From: Ipomoea triloba
Lineage: Eukaryota; Streptophyta; Magnoliopsida; Solanales; Convolvulaceae
Length of the DNA stretch: 64,000 nucleotides
Assembly: GCF_003576645.1 (NCBI RefSeq)
Contig: NC_044919.1
Span: 233,601 to 297,600 of the forward strand
Direction of reading: 5' to 3'
Numbering within the stretch: the stretch's first letter is position 1; every line of letters starts with the position of its first letter. Shown one piece after another: positions 1 through 12,674 of the stretch. The notes below the pieces were generated by a model, which made no database searches, was not told the DNA's origin, and was given only the letters and a program-made list of their open reading frames with translations. Both the position numbers and the translations under genes were made by a program.

Positions 1-243
1 AAAAAAAAAAAAAAAAAAAAAAACATTTTGATTGATTTATTTACACCCGAAGCAATGCTACAATAATCAATCACATCTTTCTTCATCTCTGTGCTCTGCA
101 GCGATATGATGTGCTGCAATTCTGCAAAGCCATTTTAAATGAACAGATAGATCAAATTAACCATGAATTTTCCTGTTAGGAAAATCAAGCTAAGAATATC
201 ATCAAAACTGGGAAATTTTTTTTGCTATATATATACTTGTATC
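1..243. other. 3' flank of the TBL gene
   Basis: This is the downstream flank of the minus-strand TBL gene. The first 23 bases are an uninterrupted A run at the window edge, on the distal side of the gene's 3' end. I see no other feature here. Confidence 0.6.
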
Positions 244-2256
244 TCCTTAAGGATGGAGAAGCATTGCCATCATCAAATCATTCCAAGAATCTATAGGACC
301 AGGCAGGCACCAGTGCAGACAATCATTCTGAACCTTAACCCCCTTGTCTTTTCCAGCTAATGGATGGAACTGCCTGTAGATTCCTGGGTGTCCATCCGGC
401 CTCAGAAGGGAAACATAAGTAGTGTCAAACAGTTTTAAGGATAATCCCTTCTCCCGATCTGATCCCACTGCCGATGCCTTCTCAAATTCTTCCAGTTCAA
501 TTCTGCGCATTAGCTCGTCTGTACTATCTATTTCAGCCTCGCCTTCTTTAAACGGCCTCGTTCTGTTGCAATAACCTCCAGTGTTCCATTCTCCATTCTC
601 AAAGTGGGATGGTGTTGTGGTTCTGAAGAATGTGTATACCTTTCGCTTCGAGCTAGCAATGTACCCGAGAGTCGAATTCATTGCTCTGCGATAAGCAAAG
701 TCCAATCCTACCTCTGTTATGTTCTTCCCGGGACAGCTGTGGCACCCCACAATCACACCATTCTCATAGTAAATCGCGGGCTTCATGTACCATTTTCCCC
801 CGGCAACAACAGCATAATCAAAATTCTTGAACTGTTCTGTCCATACCTCGTCAAGTTTGTCAAGATGGAGTTGGACTATATCCGTGGATACTCCATTATC
901 GTCTTCAAATATCGTGGCTTTTGCGAGATATGGAGACCAAACCACTGACAGAGTGAAGTCATTTGCAGGAAAATACCATCTTCTGCTTTTGTATTGCTCA
1001 TCATGGTAGACCTCTTCAACTTTTTCCTCCTGCAAAACAAAGTTAATTCTTCGAATAAGAGTCAAACTCTTCGGGCACCAGAAATCAAAGGGAAATCTGT
1101 TTACTACACTCAAAAAGATTCTCCAACTGTTGCAGACAAGCTGACAAAGACCAATCACCAGACAAATTATTGTCGTCCTACTATATAACTTTAGCAAAGC
1201 AACAAGAAAACATCCATTTTTACTTCTCACAAGTGAAAGTAAGCAGGTAGCTGTAAAGAGAAGATATAACACATTCACAGCACATGCAGTGTCACACAAA
1301 AGCAATGAAACCATTCAAACACAAGTACAGAACATCCAACAAACACAAATAGATCAGATCAGAAGCAGCTGGAAAGTACAGTTGACAGTAATTAATTATA
1401 CTATTCTCAAACAGTTCATATATATCAGACCGGTTAAGTTTAATTTCATCTTTCAAGATAATCTGAGTTAGCTTACCTGTGAGAGAATGCAAAGCAGTGA
1501 CTGAACATGGTTCCGCATAATCGAATCCCCAATAAAAGCCATTGATTTGTTCTTCATGAAATTGAGGAACTTCCGTGGATTAAACCTTGGAAGTTCACAG
1601 TCTCTGGGTTTCCACCGCCAGTATATATAATCTGTATCAGGCCGCCCATTGCTCATACAGTTTTGGTGGGTTTGTATTGAATTGCAGGTTTCATTAGTGT
1701 AAAATGGACCCCTAGAATCTGGAACCCAATCTCCCACAAACAAATCACATTTTACTGCAACAAAAAATCATCTGATTCAGCATCTTCCCAACATGAAAAT
1801 TTCTCAATAACCCCCCAAAATAACCCATTTTTCTAGCCATCTCAACAATAATATTCAAAAAAATGAGAAAATATAGATTGATACACACCAAAAAGACAAC
1901 ACAGATGGATCAAGATGCAATCTTTATAACATATTCATGTTCAAGATGCAATCTTTATCACATAGTGCATTCATGCATGGCCTAAAAAGTTACAAGATTT
2001 TAATGAACTAACCAATCTCAGAACTCTGGTCCTCATCAACATTCTCCAGAAGCTCATCACTGGAAACCGGCAGCGGCAATGTCTCGTCGGCGGCGACGGA
2101 CGCAGAGTCGGTGGCGACCAGAACAGTGGAGAACTGCACAGAATTAGAGAGGAGCAAACGATAGGCAAGTCCCACCAGCATAAGACAAACTGCAAACTTG
2201 ACAAAACCCCATGAGAATTGCTTGTTGCCCACACTGTTATTCATCATGGCCTTCAT
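244..2256 (-). CDS. Trichome birefringence-like (TBL/DUF231) polysaccharide O-acetyltransferase, TBL23-26 group
   Basis: Three exons: 2256-2013, 1754-1477 and 1029-247 or slightly lower (stop at the low end), giving about 434 residues with consistent phases. TBL proteins are Golgi type II membrane enzymes that O-acetylate cell-wall polysaccharides; TBL23-26 are reported as mannan acetyltransferases and the neighbouring TBL19-22/27 as xyloglucan acetyltransferases. Visible here are a membrane anchor at about residues 16-35, the TBL domain opening KCDLFVGDWVPD, the GDS motif AFIGDSIMRNH with nucleophile Ser159, and the C-terminal DxxH motif DCLHW with Asp410 and His413. Several Cys are spaced as in the family. 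I chose the Met at 2256 because the longer upstream frame has no ATG. The gene lies beside the DUF3133 gene on the same strand, as At4g01080 (TBL26) lies beside At4g01090 in Arabidopsis (recalled). The family is certain; the polymer substrate is inferred. Confidence 0.9.
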
Positions 2257-3857
2257 TCTACCTAATTTTGCTCTGGGCTCATGAACTAAGCTGCGCGCCC
2301 ACAACTCAATTGAGGAATATAGAACAAGAAAAGGAAAAGGATGATGGATTAATGATGATCTGGCTCATTAATAAAAAGTTTAATTAACTCAAATGCATTC
2401 TTCTTCATGATTTCTATACTGTTAGCAGCGGTGGGAATGGGGTAACATCAGAACAGCTGGAGGCTTGAGCTAATGGCTGCATTCAAGAATAATAATGGTA
2501 CCATATTAAAATATTAAAAAAAAAAATTAAAATAAAAGCTGGACCTCCATTGCTTTTATTTCTGTGTCCTTTTGTGGATATGTTTGTTGGAAGATAAACA
2601 AATAATTTTAAATTTTAATAATATATTATTAATGTATAAATATATTTATAGATTCGAATCCACACACCATTTGTCAATTGTCACCATTCACCAAAGCATT
2701 ATTTTGCACAATTTATAAGATTTTATTTTTAAAAAATAAAATTTCTGACTTTAATTCCACAATAATATAAGGCAATAAAGCTGAATTGAAGGTAGCAGCT
2801 TTAATTTAGTCCCACAAGAAGGTGAAATGGGCCCATGCCTTCTTCAATCTGATGATGGCAGCTGCATTTTCTCTGCCTGCATTATTATTATTATTATTTT
2901 ACTTTTTTCAAAAAAAAATTATCTTTCATCATTCAAGTGTCTATAAATATGAATAACTGAACAAAACTGAAATTTAAGGTAGGATGCATTTATAAAACCA
3001 ATTTCTCTGTCAAACATTCTCAGCTTCAGCATATAAATCCAAGAACATGGTAGTTCTATCGTCTCTGTACTTGGAACCCAATACATACAAAATTCCCTAT
3101 ATACTCATATATGGTATACTGAATAATGAATTTCTTGAAAAATGACAAAATAACTAAATGGTAACTGCAAGTATAGACTAATTAAACAGACTTTATTCTA
3201 AACTTTTTATAAGGCATTTTTATTTTTTAAAAAAATTCTCTCGATCTCATTTTCAAGTTCAATCGACTCGATGATACTGAGAGTTGAAGATTTTTTTATT
3301 GGGTTATAATGGAAACATGAGAGACTGACTTGATAATATTACTATTTCATAGGGATACATGAATCCTTGAAAATGTTAGAAATAATCAGTAATGAAATAT
3401 TTTTATTGTTTTAAAAATGGAACATGATTTCTCCACCTACTATACAGACCTGGCAACAAAATTATGAAAGCATATTCCCACATTCCTATCATTAGTCAAC
3501 TTGTTAGGCCTCATTTCAGTTTCAGACATCATTAAAGAGTATGAAGTGAGAAGTTTGAGACAAATAATAATTAACTAGGGAAAGACTAAAATATGTTTTA
3601 TAAAGAATCACAATGGGAAATGTCTGCCATAGAGGGTGCAAGCACATGAATCACTATTATATGTACCACTAAAATGCAGATTAGGTACAACCAAAGCAAC
3701 CTAGATTTTAGATTTTACATATATGGTGCCATGCTAGACTCAAAGCTCATATAGATTCCCCATTCCATTTTAGGCCTGCAGGATTTATGGACCAAGATGA
3801 CAACATCTTCTGTGGAGCAATGAAACATCGATAAACGTTGTTTCTGCATACACATAA
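2257..3857. other. Intergenic: TBL promoter and DUF3133 gene 3' flank
   Basis: AT-rich spacer between two minus-strand genes. It contains simple A/T tracts near 2517 and an ATT-type microsatellite near 2884. I see no coding sequence, tRNA or clear transposon end. Confidence 0.5.
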
Positions 3858-6800
3858 TCATGCTGCTCTCTTTGGAACTTTCATGCCAAATCCACGCTTC
3901 ATTCTCTCAACTCTGTACAAAGGTTTTAGCACAAATTCAGATCATGTTACTTGGTGATTAAAAGATATTGTAAAAAGTCTTCTCAATGGAAAACGTTAGC
4001 TGCAGAGTCAAGAATGATTCCATAATACTTAATATCACAAGTACATACTATATCCAATTATCCACTAATAATATGTAGAAAATTGTCAGTGCAAAATCTT
4101 TTAAGAGCAACATCAAAAGTTTAAGAAGATCCAGTGAAGTTTAGTCATTCTAAAAGAGGTTCTAGAATGTTGCTCTTCCACGGACTCTTGGACCTCAGTT
4201 GATTTAAGCAAATATTCAATCAACAAGCATGGTAACTTTGGATAAAAGAATGGACATGGAAAATTGGAAATGGGTGAAAGTTTATGAAAGGTGCTGTTTC
4301 TGTCAAGTAGCTGCATCGTTGCTAACATAGATTTAACTTAATGGCTGACCACATTTGAATTCGACAAGTTATTAGATAAGGTCACAATCCAATATTTTGA
4401 TAATTTAAGCAAAGGCATATTAGAGAATAGTTTCTTACGTTGGAGCAAGTTTGCCCAGGCTATCTAGCTCTTCACCAGTATCCTCGTCAAGGACTCTGCC
4501 CGAAATTTCAACGATATAAGATCTATCTCTCTCAGATGAGAGCCCTCTGCTGCATAGTAATTGCAGATCTTTGTTATGAAGCTCTCTCCCATTCACAAAC
4601 ACACCAGTGTTTCCACCAGCACAATTTTCAGGCATGGGATAGTTAAATTCTTCAATAAATGGCTGCAAGGAAATAGGCATATTCATTAGAATGCAAAGGA
4701 TGTAAGTTACATAACAACTGACTACATGTCACCCTTGGAATGGTAAATCTTACCGGAACTATGCCTAGGCAAGGACCTCCCATCACTCCCCAAAATCCAG
4801 CCCGGAAGTCATACCTGAGTCATAATTCATTTTAAGATTGTGAGCAAGAAATGTATTAGCACTTGAATTAGTCTCTCTTTTTTTTTCCTTCTTTTAAAAA
4901 GTTTGGATTTTGGAAAACACGAATTTTATATTCAGTTTAAGAGGAAAGCAGGATAATTAATGAAGTTACTCACCAGTAATGTCCAGGGTTTATTTTTCCA
5001 GCTACCCTTTCAGCTTTTTTAATAAGCTGATCCGGTATAAGATGCCCATTCACTGTAACATTGCTCCTTTCCTCACCAGCAACATGCTTGGATTTAAAGC
5101 TTCTCTTTGCAATGCCAGCAAAAAATGATTCAGTGGTTTTATTGGAATTTAGCCGATCTCCTTTGCTTGATTCACCTGACTCTAAAGATGACCCAGTGTT
5201 AGCATACTCATTGGATGATATATCCATCTCAGTTGCCACTGATACATCCTTCATGGAAGTTTGACGTGAAGAATTCTTCTTTAACATCATTTTATCTGGG
5301 CTTGATCGCCCGCTTAGGTTTCCATTTTCAAAGCGGTTTGCAGTGTTATACTTAGTTGAGTAATCAAAATGATCCTGCAATGGTGATCCTGCAGGTGGTG
5401 GAGACACTTTGTCCTTCATGGGCAACTCAACAGGGTTGGAATTTATTGCTGTAGCAGCCGAGGCAACAAGGTTGCCCTCCTCTGCTGACATTGAGGAAGA
5501 TTTAGAACGATGGCTCCTCACCTCCATGGACTTGACAGAACTTGCCTGCCCTGCTGAAAGCGATCTGTGCTCTTCATCCATTGCATGGAAATCGTATCTG
5601 GAATTGTCAAAATCTTCAGAGGAAAAAATCGTACTGGGTTGGTTTATGTGACCATGGGAGTAACTACTTTCCTGTGTCAAATTATCATCCGTGGTAAACA
5701 TCTCACCATTTTTCTTCACTTGTTCACGAACAGAAATGAGTCTCTTGTTAGCAACTGCAAAAACCATAATACTAGAGCATGCCCCACATTTCATTTTCCT
5801 TTGTTTTCTATCCCCAAGAAAAGCTCTCTTAGGCAAATGAAGCAACTCCAAACAATTGTGGCATGTCAAGAATGGTGCACCGCCAGCTACGGGGCGGCAA
5901 CGGTGTCCACTTGAAGGTGGCTGCAACCCAGGAGGTCGTCGACGAACTAGAACACCCACATCAGAATTTAAGTCACCAGGCCATCTTCTCTGTGATTGAG
6001 GATTTTGTGTCTTCATAGGGAGAGCGCTGGGAATTCTAGGATCATAATCCTGTGGACCAAATCTGCCTGGATTTTCATGGTGATAAAAAATGGGATTCCC
6101 GGGGACATTAGAGAACCTGCCATCACCAAAGGCAGTTGGAAGAGCCTGGACGAGGTTTTGATTTGTTTTATAGCAATGGAAGCAAATGCAGGATGGATGA
6201 TGACGATTTACATGAGGTGCATAAGGTTGAAGGTGATCAATAATCTCATTATTAGGGTAATGGCCAGCAATATGGGGATGAGATGGGTGCTGCTGGAACT
6301 GACCAGGGATGGTTTGATACGGATCTGTCCTTAGCCTTTGGGACCTAAGAGGGTCCCCAAATAGTTGTGGATGACTTGAAGTATGCCCGGGTGGATAAAA
6401 ACCATGGCCACCCAAGACAAGAGATGGCTCTTGATAGTGATTCGGGAGAGGAGGTCTTGTGGCAGCTTGATTAGAAACAGGATAATGCATTGAGCCTCTA
6501 TTAACGACCCTCGAAGAGCCATCAGGAAACCAATCATGGGAATCACCATAGGGATCCTGATTAATAATCTTCCTATCGAGAGGGAACTTATCCTTTGGAT
6601 TATCAATCACTTCACAAGGTCGAGTCAATTGCTCCTTCAGCTCATCCAACTTTCTCAAGAGCTCAGCTCTTTCATCTTCACTATACTCGGCCTTAGCAAA
6701 CCCACTAGAAGAACTTTCCTCACTGTTCCCACTCCTCAGTGGCGGTTGATACCCATAACTAGACCCCACCTGGTAACTGGATGAAGCATCTGCTGAATTA

Positions 6801-7746
6801 TTTGAAACTGCATACATCGAACCATCAATACCAATACCAATTCTTCGGCCTCTCTGGGAAACCTCTGCATTCCTTGCCTCCCCACTTCTCCAATCTGGAA
6901 TACGAACTGGTCTTTGCAAATTCATTTCATTTGCATATTGGACGGTGGAATTCTGAAACTGTTTCATAGTTCTTTCTTGACTTTGCTCATCACCTGTCTC
7001 ATACATCTCCATATCATCAACTCTTCGGCGTCTATGGAAAGCCTCTGCTGCCTTACTAGTCTCCCCACTTCTCCAATTCGGGATTTCTTCCAGATTTGGC
7101 AACCCATTTTCACTTTCACTTTCACATTCAGGAACGAACTTCTGAAGCTGTTCCACAATTTTTTCTTGACTATGTTCATCTATAATCTCACACAACTCTG
7201 CATCATCATCATCCTCTAGCACCCATTTATCAGACTTACTTGTCAGATTAGACCTGTAATTTTCAACGCTATCACGCAAAATCCCCCTCCTCTCATCATC
7301 TATGCTACAAGAACTACTAGCATTTGACTTCACATCATTCTCAGAACCATCACTCAAGTTCATCACTTTCTCAAATTTCTCAGAAACCCCTACTGCCCTT
7401 TCTTCATCAGACTTGTCAGAAAATGTCTCCAACTCTCCATTTTCATTCTTAGCTGTATATTTCACGCCAAAACAAAAGCCAAAAAAAAATAAAATTGATC
7501 TTTCAATTTCAAGAATATAAATAAAGTTCCCATTTTGAAATAGTCTTTTGGGGCTTTCTTAGAAGCAAACAAAAAATACTCACAAGCAAGAGAAACTGGA
7601 AAAGGGAAAAGGCAAAAGGTTATAACTTTACCTCGTAAAACAGCACCACATCCACCACACTGGTAAACAGAGAAATCAGTGACCTCCGGAAGCAAATTTT
7701 CGCACTTGGGGCAACGAACAAGTCGAACTTTTGGAGGCTCAGACAT
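3858..7746 (-). CDS. DUF3133 zinc-ribbon protein, EDR4-like (Enhanced Disease Resistance 4 family)
   Basis: Five exons: 7746-7632, 7452-4974, 4814-4754, 4662-4439 and 3912-3858, giving 977 residues in frame. The family includes Arabidopsis EDR4, a negative regulator of salicylate-dependent powdery mildew resistance that acts with EDR1 and clathrin; a role in defence trafficking is inferred by family only. The N-terminus carries a zinc ribbon with Cys12, Cys15, Cys30 and Cys33 (CPKC...CGGC). A second CxxC...CxxC ribbon lies near residue 567 (FLTCHNC...MKCGACS), the DUF3133 signature. The C-terminus has the conserved block GHYWYDFRAGFWGVMGG spread over exons 2-3, followed by a region ending FGMKVPKRAA. 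The middle is low-complexity and Ser/Pro/His-rich. Two related segments of about 55 residues (each with a (D/E)x(Q)SQE motif and I-P-(N/D)-WRSGE) repeat in tandem near residues 90-200. The short terminal exons make this gene easy to truncate in automatic annotation. Confidence 0.9.
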
Positions 7747-9426
7747 CTTCAAAGAAGCTCAACCAATCTTGAAAACCAGTCATACAAAAACAAATAAATA
7801 ACTACCACCACGCCATATAATCAATTTACAAGTTATTAAAATCTAAAATGGATATCTCAGACTGAGGGAGGAGAGAGGGTGCAGAAACATCAACTGCGAT
7901 ATCCGTACATTCAATGAATACAATTCTTTTGTTTGTTTATGGATGACCGGAGCCCAGAGGACGAAGACTCGGTGATAATGAAATATAAAACCAAGTCTTC
8001 TCAAAACACGAATGAATCTGTTTGCCCACAAAGGTTATATCCAATGGCCCTATATTCTATATAGAGTAATTTTACTTGCAGTGGACCACTTAGTCACCCG
8101 TCACTGTTGTAAGTTAAGCACGTTTAAAATTAATTAGTAATAAATAGATGACATTAATCATTTAATCAACATTTTATATAACAGCGTCACATCAAATTAA
8201 ATAGGAGCTTAATTCGACCAACTCAACTGACACTTAACATGTACTCTCATTTTATTTAATTGTTTGTTACATATTTTTAACATGATGCACCATTTACAAT
8301 AGTTTAATACTTGAATATCTCAATTCACATACTAATCACTTCAATTTATTAGTTATAGGCTTATATTCATATTATTTTTCATTTTTGTTAGTTGTTTTTC
8401 TCTATTTTCAAAATTCTTTTAAATTTTTTATTTTCAATTTAATAGTAGGTCCGTGGTGTGTGACTATTTGGGCAGGATCACGTGTTATGGACTACTATTG
8501 AAGAAAACAAACAAATATGGTTTAAGAAAAAAAAAAATCAAAGTATTGACATTTGTAATAATTAAATTAAAAAAAAAAAAAGGCAAAACCAAAGCAAAAA
8601 ATCTAGGACGTTACGTTTATGGATGGTAGCTGGGAACTTAATTCGCTTCATTTTTTAGACTTTTCCCAACCAGTCACACCTACCCATCGCCTTTAACGTA
8701 AATTTCTTTCTTTTTCTTTGAATTTGTCTTCTTTGTTCTTTAAAGTGGTTATATGCCAGACAGCTTGTAGTTTAATGGGCACCTATATGACCAAATCCCA
8801 TATAATACATAATAATAAAGTTGAAAATACTAAAAAAAAAAGTGATTACATTTTTAAATCTTATACTACGTACTTTTTTTTTAATTAATAGAAGGTCAAG
8901 TCCACTGACATTAAAAAAAAAAAGTGACACCCTATTCTAATTTCACGATTGATAGGCAAATCTTACACTTTTTTTTTTTAAATATTATTTGCTCATCATT
9001 ACAATTATTGATGACTATAAATCTCTCTAACTTTTTCTTGTTTATTTTACCTTTCCCTCATTTTAAAAATAAAATAAAAATTCTTGAGATATAATAAAAA
9101 CGAACGTGAAACCTATTATTTATAACCAACGAAAAAATATCTAATACTTAGATTATCAAAGTTATGTAATATAGGATAACTTGAATACCACCTTATGATT
9201 TCAAAATGACTAATGAAAGTTATCAATTACGCTTGATGACTCCACAAAATAACTTGTGTAATATAAATTAGTTTATATTATCATTTGCCGACTAGATTTT
9301 GACCAATTTTACTGACAAAATCTATCAAAAAATTGTGGGCCTTTGGATATATTTATGTATTTTGCATTTTAATACTTGGGGCTCTTACTTTTCGTTGTCT
9401 TGATTAATCCACTCACTATTTTGGAC
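7747..9426. other. Intergenic: upstream region of the DUF3133 gene
   Basis: Very AT-rich spacer with many A/T homopolymer runs (for example near 8527, 8570, 8880 and 8968). No protein-coding signal or recognised RNA gene is visible. The proximal 100-300 bases should contain the DUF3133 gene promoter. Confidence 0.5.
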
Positions 9427-9678
9427 ATTATTGCATACTGCGTGATAGCGTTAATGTAAACGGGGTCTACGATTACGCTACGAATACGTGTGCTACGGGT
9501 GGTGAAGGATGTCGCTCGGTGGGTCACCGGCCGACGACTGAACGGTTCGAAGCTATATCGCTCTACGAGTGACGAACAGTAATAAAAAGTAAGCAAGAGA
9601 AAGATGATGATCAAATCGCAAGTGTATTAGTCTAGTACTGATGAGTTCTCAATCTCCCAAATGAGGGGTGTGATCCCC

Positions 9679-9688
9679 CTATTTATAC
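9679..9688 (-). promoter_or_regulatory. TATA box inside the probable LTR
   Basis: GTATAAATAG on the minus strand, followed by a GC-rich leader-like stretch. It matches the U3/R boundary arrangement of plant LTRs. Confidence 0.4.
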
Positions 9689-9962
9689 TAAGCAGGTCAC
9701 GTGAGTACTCAACGGATGACATGCGGATGGTCTGACGTGTCATGTCGGCATTGGTTACCTTGAACAGTCGCTCTGCAGGATCTCCGTGACGTGCTCGAGG
9801 TGGCAGAGCAATTACTCACAAAATGCCATCACTTGTCGCCTCGAGCATTGCAAACGATTAGAATCTTCGGGGAGCTCAAATGATTCCTATAATTCGGAAT
9901 CTCCTAGCTCCTTAGTAGGCTGCCCGTAGGGTGGCAATAAGTCGCCCGTAGGATGATAATAG

Positions 9963-11190
9963 GCCGACCGAGTGGTTGTTGACGGAGTGTAGAGTGGTTG
10001 ATGCGGACCGACCGAGTGGTTGTCGACGGAGTGTAGAGTGGTGGATGCGGACCGACCGAGTGGTTGTCGACGGAGTGTAGAGTGGTGGATGCGGACCGAC
10101 CGAGTGGNNNNNNNNNNNNNNNNNNNNNNNNNNNNNNNNNNNNNNNNNNNNNNNNNNNNNNNNNNNNNNNNNNNNNNNNNNNNNNNNNNNNNNNNNNNNN
10201 NNNNNNNNNNNNNNNNNNNNNNNNNNNNNNNNNNNNNNNNNNNNNNNNNNNNNNNNNNNNNNNNNNNNNNNNNNNNNNNNNNNNNNNNNNNNNNNNNNNN
10301 NNNNNNNNNNNNNNNNNNNNNNNNNNNNNNNNNNNNNNNNNNNNNNNNNNNNNNNNNNNNNNNNNNNNNNNNNNNNNNNNNNNNNNNNNNNNNNNNNNNN
10401 NNNNNNNNNNNNNNNNNNNNNNNNNNNNNNNNNNNNNNNNNNNNNNNNNNNNNNNNNNNNNNNNNNNNNNNNNNNNNNNNNNNNNNNNNNNNNNNNNNNN
10501 NNNNNNNNNNNNNNNNNNNNNNNNNNNNNNNNNNNNNNNNNNNNNNNNNNNNNNNNNNNNNNNNNNNNNNNNNNNNNNNNNNNNNNNNNNNNNNNNNNNN
10601 NNNNNNNNNNNNNNNNNNNNNNNNNNNNNNNNNNNNNNNNNNNNNNNNNNNNNNNNNNNNNNNNNNNNNNNNNNNNNNNNNNNNNNNNNNNNNNNNNNNN
10701 NNNNNNNNNNNNNNNNNNNNNNNNNNNNNNNNNNNNNNNNNNNNNNNNNNNNNNNNNNNNNNNNNNNNNNNNNNNNNNNNNNNNNNNNNNNNNNNNNNNN
10801 NNNNNNNNNNNNNNNNNNNNNNNNNNNNNNNNNNNNNNNNNNNNNNNNNNNNNNNNNNNNNNNNNNNNNNNNNNNNNNNNNNNNNNNNNNNNNNNNNNNN
10901 NNNNNNNNNNNNNNNNNNNNNNNNNNNNNNNNNNNNNNNNNNNNNNNNNNNNNNNCCGACCGAGTGGTTGTCGACGGAGTGTAGAGTGGTGGATGCGGAC
11001 CGACCGAGTGGTTGTCGACGGAGTGTAGAGTGGTGGATGCGGACCGACCGAGTGGATGTCGACGGACTGTAGAGTGGTCGATGCGGACCGACCGAGTGGA
11101 TGTCGACGGAATGTAGAGTGGTCGATGCGGACCGACCGAGTGGATGTCGACGGAATGTAGAGTGGTCGATGCGGACCGACCGAGTGGTTG
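9963..11190. repeat. 44-bp minisatellite array (with assembly gap)
   Basis: Direct tandem repeats of a 44-bp unit containing GACCGACCGAGTGG and TCGACGGAGTGTAGAGTGG. About three copies lie left of the gap and five right of it. Copies on the right edge share the variant GTGGATGTCGACGG, those next to the gap share GTGGTTGTCGACGG, and the left-most copy has TTGTTGACGG. Because 44 is not a multiple of three, all frames stay open through the array, giving spurious long reading frames on both strands. The array is inside the probable LTR. Confidence 0.9.
10108..10955. other. Assembly gap (848 N)
   Basis: An uninterrupted run of N falls inside the 44-bp array, so the true copy number and element length are unknown. 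The assembler most likely collapsed or failed on the array. Confidence 0.99.
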
Positions 11191-11499
11191 TCAAGTAGGG
11201 TGGCAAAGTGCGCGCGTAGTCCAATTGCGTATTTACCCATCACTGCGCAACAAAGTACATTCCCTCTGCATATTATAATGCCTCAATTTTTGCACATTTG
11301 ATTCCTTTGATGATTGGTCCATTCACATAAGCCACTGCAACGTACACCAAAACAATGTAACCCAATATTTAATGGAAATAATCCTTTATAAACGTAGTAT
11401 TTTGTTGAATTGTTGACAATAACATATATATTTTTTCTTATTAGGTAAAGAATTTGATTTAAGACAAAGCACACGCTAGTATTTAAGTTGGTATGCAAT

Positions 11500-11830
11500 G
11501 AGATAGATCAGCTTAAATCAATAGGCAATTTTTATAAGTGACCGACTCAAACTTAAAAAAATTATTATGCATCTTATACAATTGAGTAACTCAAATCAAA
11601 AAGTAACAGACAACTTATACAATTGACTGAATCAACTTGAAAAACCAATATATAGCTTCTACAACTGACCGACTCAAACCAACGAGCTTAAATTAAGAAG
11701 TTCATATATAGTCCTTAAAGTTTGACAAATTCAGACTAAGAAATCAACCAACAACTCTTACAAAAGATCGACTCAAGTCCAGAAATCAATATGTAACCCT
11801 TATTGCTACTCAGTTCAAAATTTAATTCGA
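11500..11830. repeat. Degenerate tandem-like repeats of about 60-65 bp
   Basis: A loosely repeated motif can be followed by eye: a phrase like CTTATACAATTGACTGA, then CTCAA, then an A-rich stretch and CAATATATAG. Four to five diverged copies lie between the probable LTR and the Pack-MULE-like element. The unit is too diverged to fix its boundaries. Confidence 0.4.
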
Positions 11831-11887
11831 TAATTTAATATGCAGCTCAAGTTTGAATTATTAAGGAGTATAACTTAATTATATTTA

Positions 11888-12037
11888 GAGCAAATTGTCA
11901 TTTTGGTCCACTGACTATAGGGGTCCTCTTAATTTCAGTCCACGACTTTCAAAAGTGTTAATTGCATACCATGACTTTTCAATTTGTATCAATTTTGGTC
12001 ACTCCAGCCAAATTGCCGGCCAAATTTCGCCGGAAAA
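11888..12037 (+). repeat. Left TIR of Pack-MULE-like element 1
   Basis: Inverted match to the segment ending at 12822. It runs from the outer GAGCAAATTG through GCCAAATTGCCGGCCAAAT on the inner side. Confidence 0.88.
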
Positions 12038-12284
12038 TTTTAAAAGTTAAAATAATAAGGGCATTTTTGTCATTTTACTTCTTGTTCTTCTTCTCCGGCT
12101 AGTATAACGAAAATCCGGTACCGCCTTCGTCTTCTCTCTGCTCCAACAATTCCTCTTCAGCTTCTTCACCCTCACCCTCCTCGGAGCCGACGCATCCAAG
12201 TCGCCGGAAAGCGCTAGAAACTGGTTGATTTCGTGGAGAAAGAGGCAGCGGAGGTGCTGAGCCAATCCGAGTGAACAGAAAATG

Positions 12285-12430
12285 TGCACCTCAGGCAACC
12301 ATTGATCACTCGTAGCATCAACGTAAACAATGTTGAGCCAATCTGAGTTCCGCTTCTTGACCTCCGTAACGAAATTAAGCAAAGAGTTGCAGAGTTGGCA
12401 CGCGGGGGAGTAGAATTCCAACACCGTAGC
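12285..12430 (-). pseudogene. Captured fragment of a thioredoxin-like gene
   Basis: On the minus strand this segment encodes ATVLEFYSPACQLCNSLLNF followed by VTEVKKRNSDWLNIVYVDA and WLPE. It matches the central part of a plant thioredoxin-like-fold protein with a CxxC pair (CQLC). The family resemblance ends at WLPE, just before GTGCAC, which looks like a retained splice donor; this would mean capture from genomic DNA rather than mRNA. The remainder of the open frame (towards 12047) has no recognisable homology and runs into the TIR. There is no complete thioredoxin domain and no start, so I treat it as a non-functional gene fragment. Confidence 0.7.
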
Positions 12431-12674
12431 CTCCTGGGCAATCTCGGCCGTTGGATGTCCACATCGTGTCTCCTCTCTGTACATAAATCCATTGCTGCCT
12501 TGTTGCCATGGATTTAAAATCGTTGGATAATCATTGGCGGTGCCGGATTTGCGAAAAAATTGCTTTAATTTCTCCTCCGCCGGTCACTACATAGTTAAAC
12601 TAAGGTAATTTTTTCGCAAATTCGCAAATTACCTCTCTGTACACAAATCCACGGCGGTGGTGCCGGATTTTAAC

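Larger units (their letters stand above)
9432..11271 (-). mobile_element. Probable solo LTR (minus orientation) with internal minisatellite
   Basis: The block is flanked by the 5-bp direct repeat ATTAT at 9427-9431 and 11272-11276. Read on the minus strand it begins ATGCAG and ends AGTATGCA, close to the TG...CA ends of an LTR. It contains a good minus-strand TATA box (GTATAAATAG, 9688-9679), with a GC-rich R/U5-like stretch downstream and the tandem array upstream in the U3 position. It is far more GC-rich than its surroundings. No internal retrotransposon genes are visible and no second LTR lies in the window, so a solo LTR is the simplest reading. The exact termini are uncertain by a base or two, and part of the element is an assembly gap. 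Gypsy or Copia origin cannot be told. Confidence 0.45.

Noticed and set aside
9887..11243. Long overlapping open frames on both strands through the 44-bp array
   Set aside because: They exist only because the repeat has no stops and the N gap is translated as X. The peptide is the repeat itself (such as SVDIHSVGPH).
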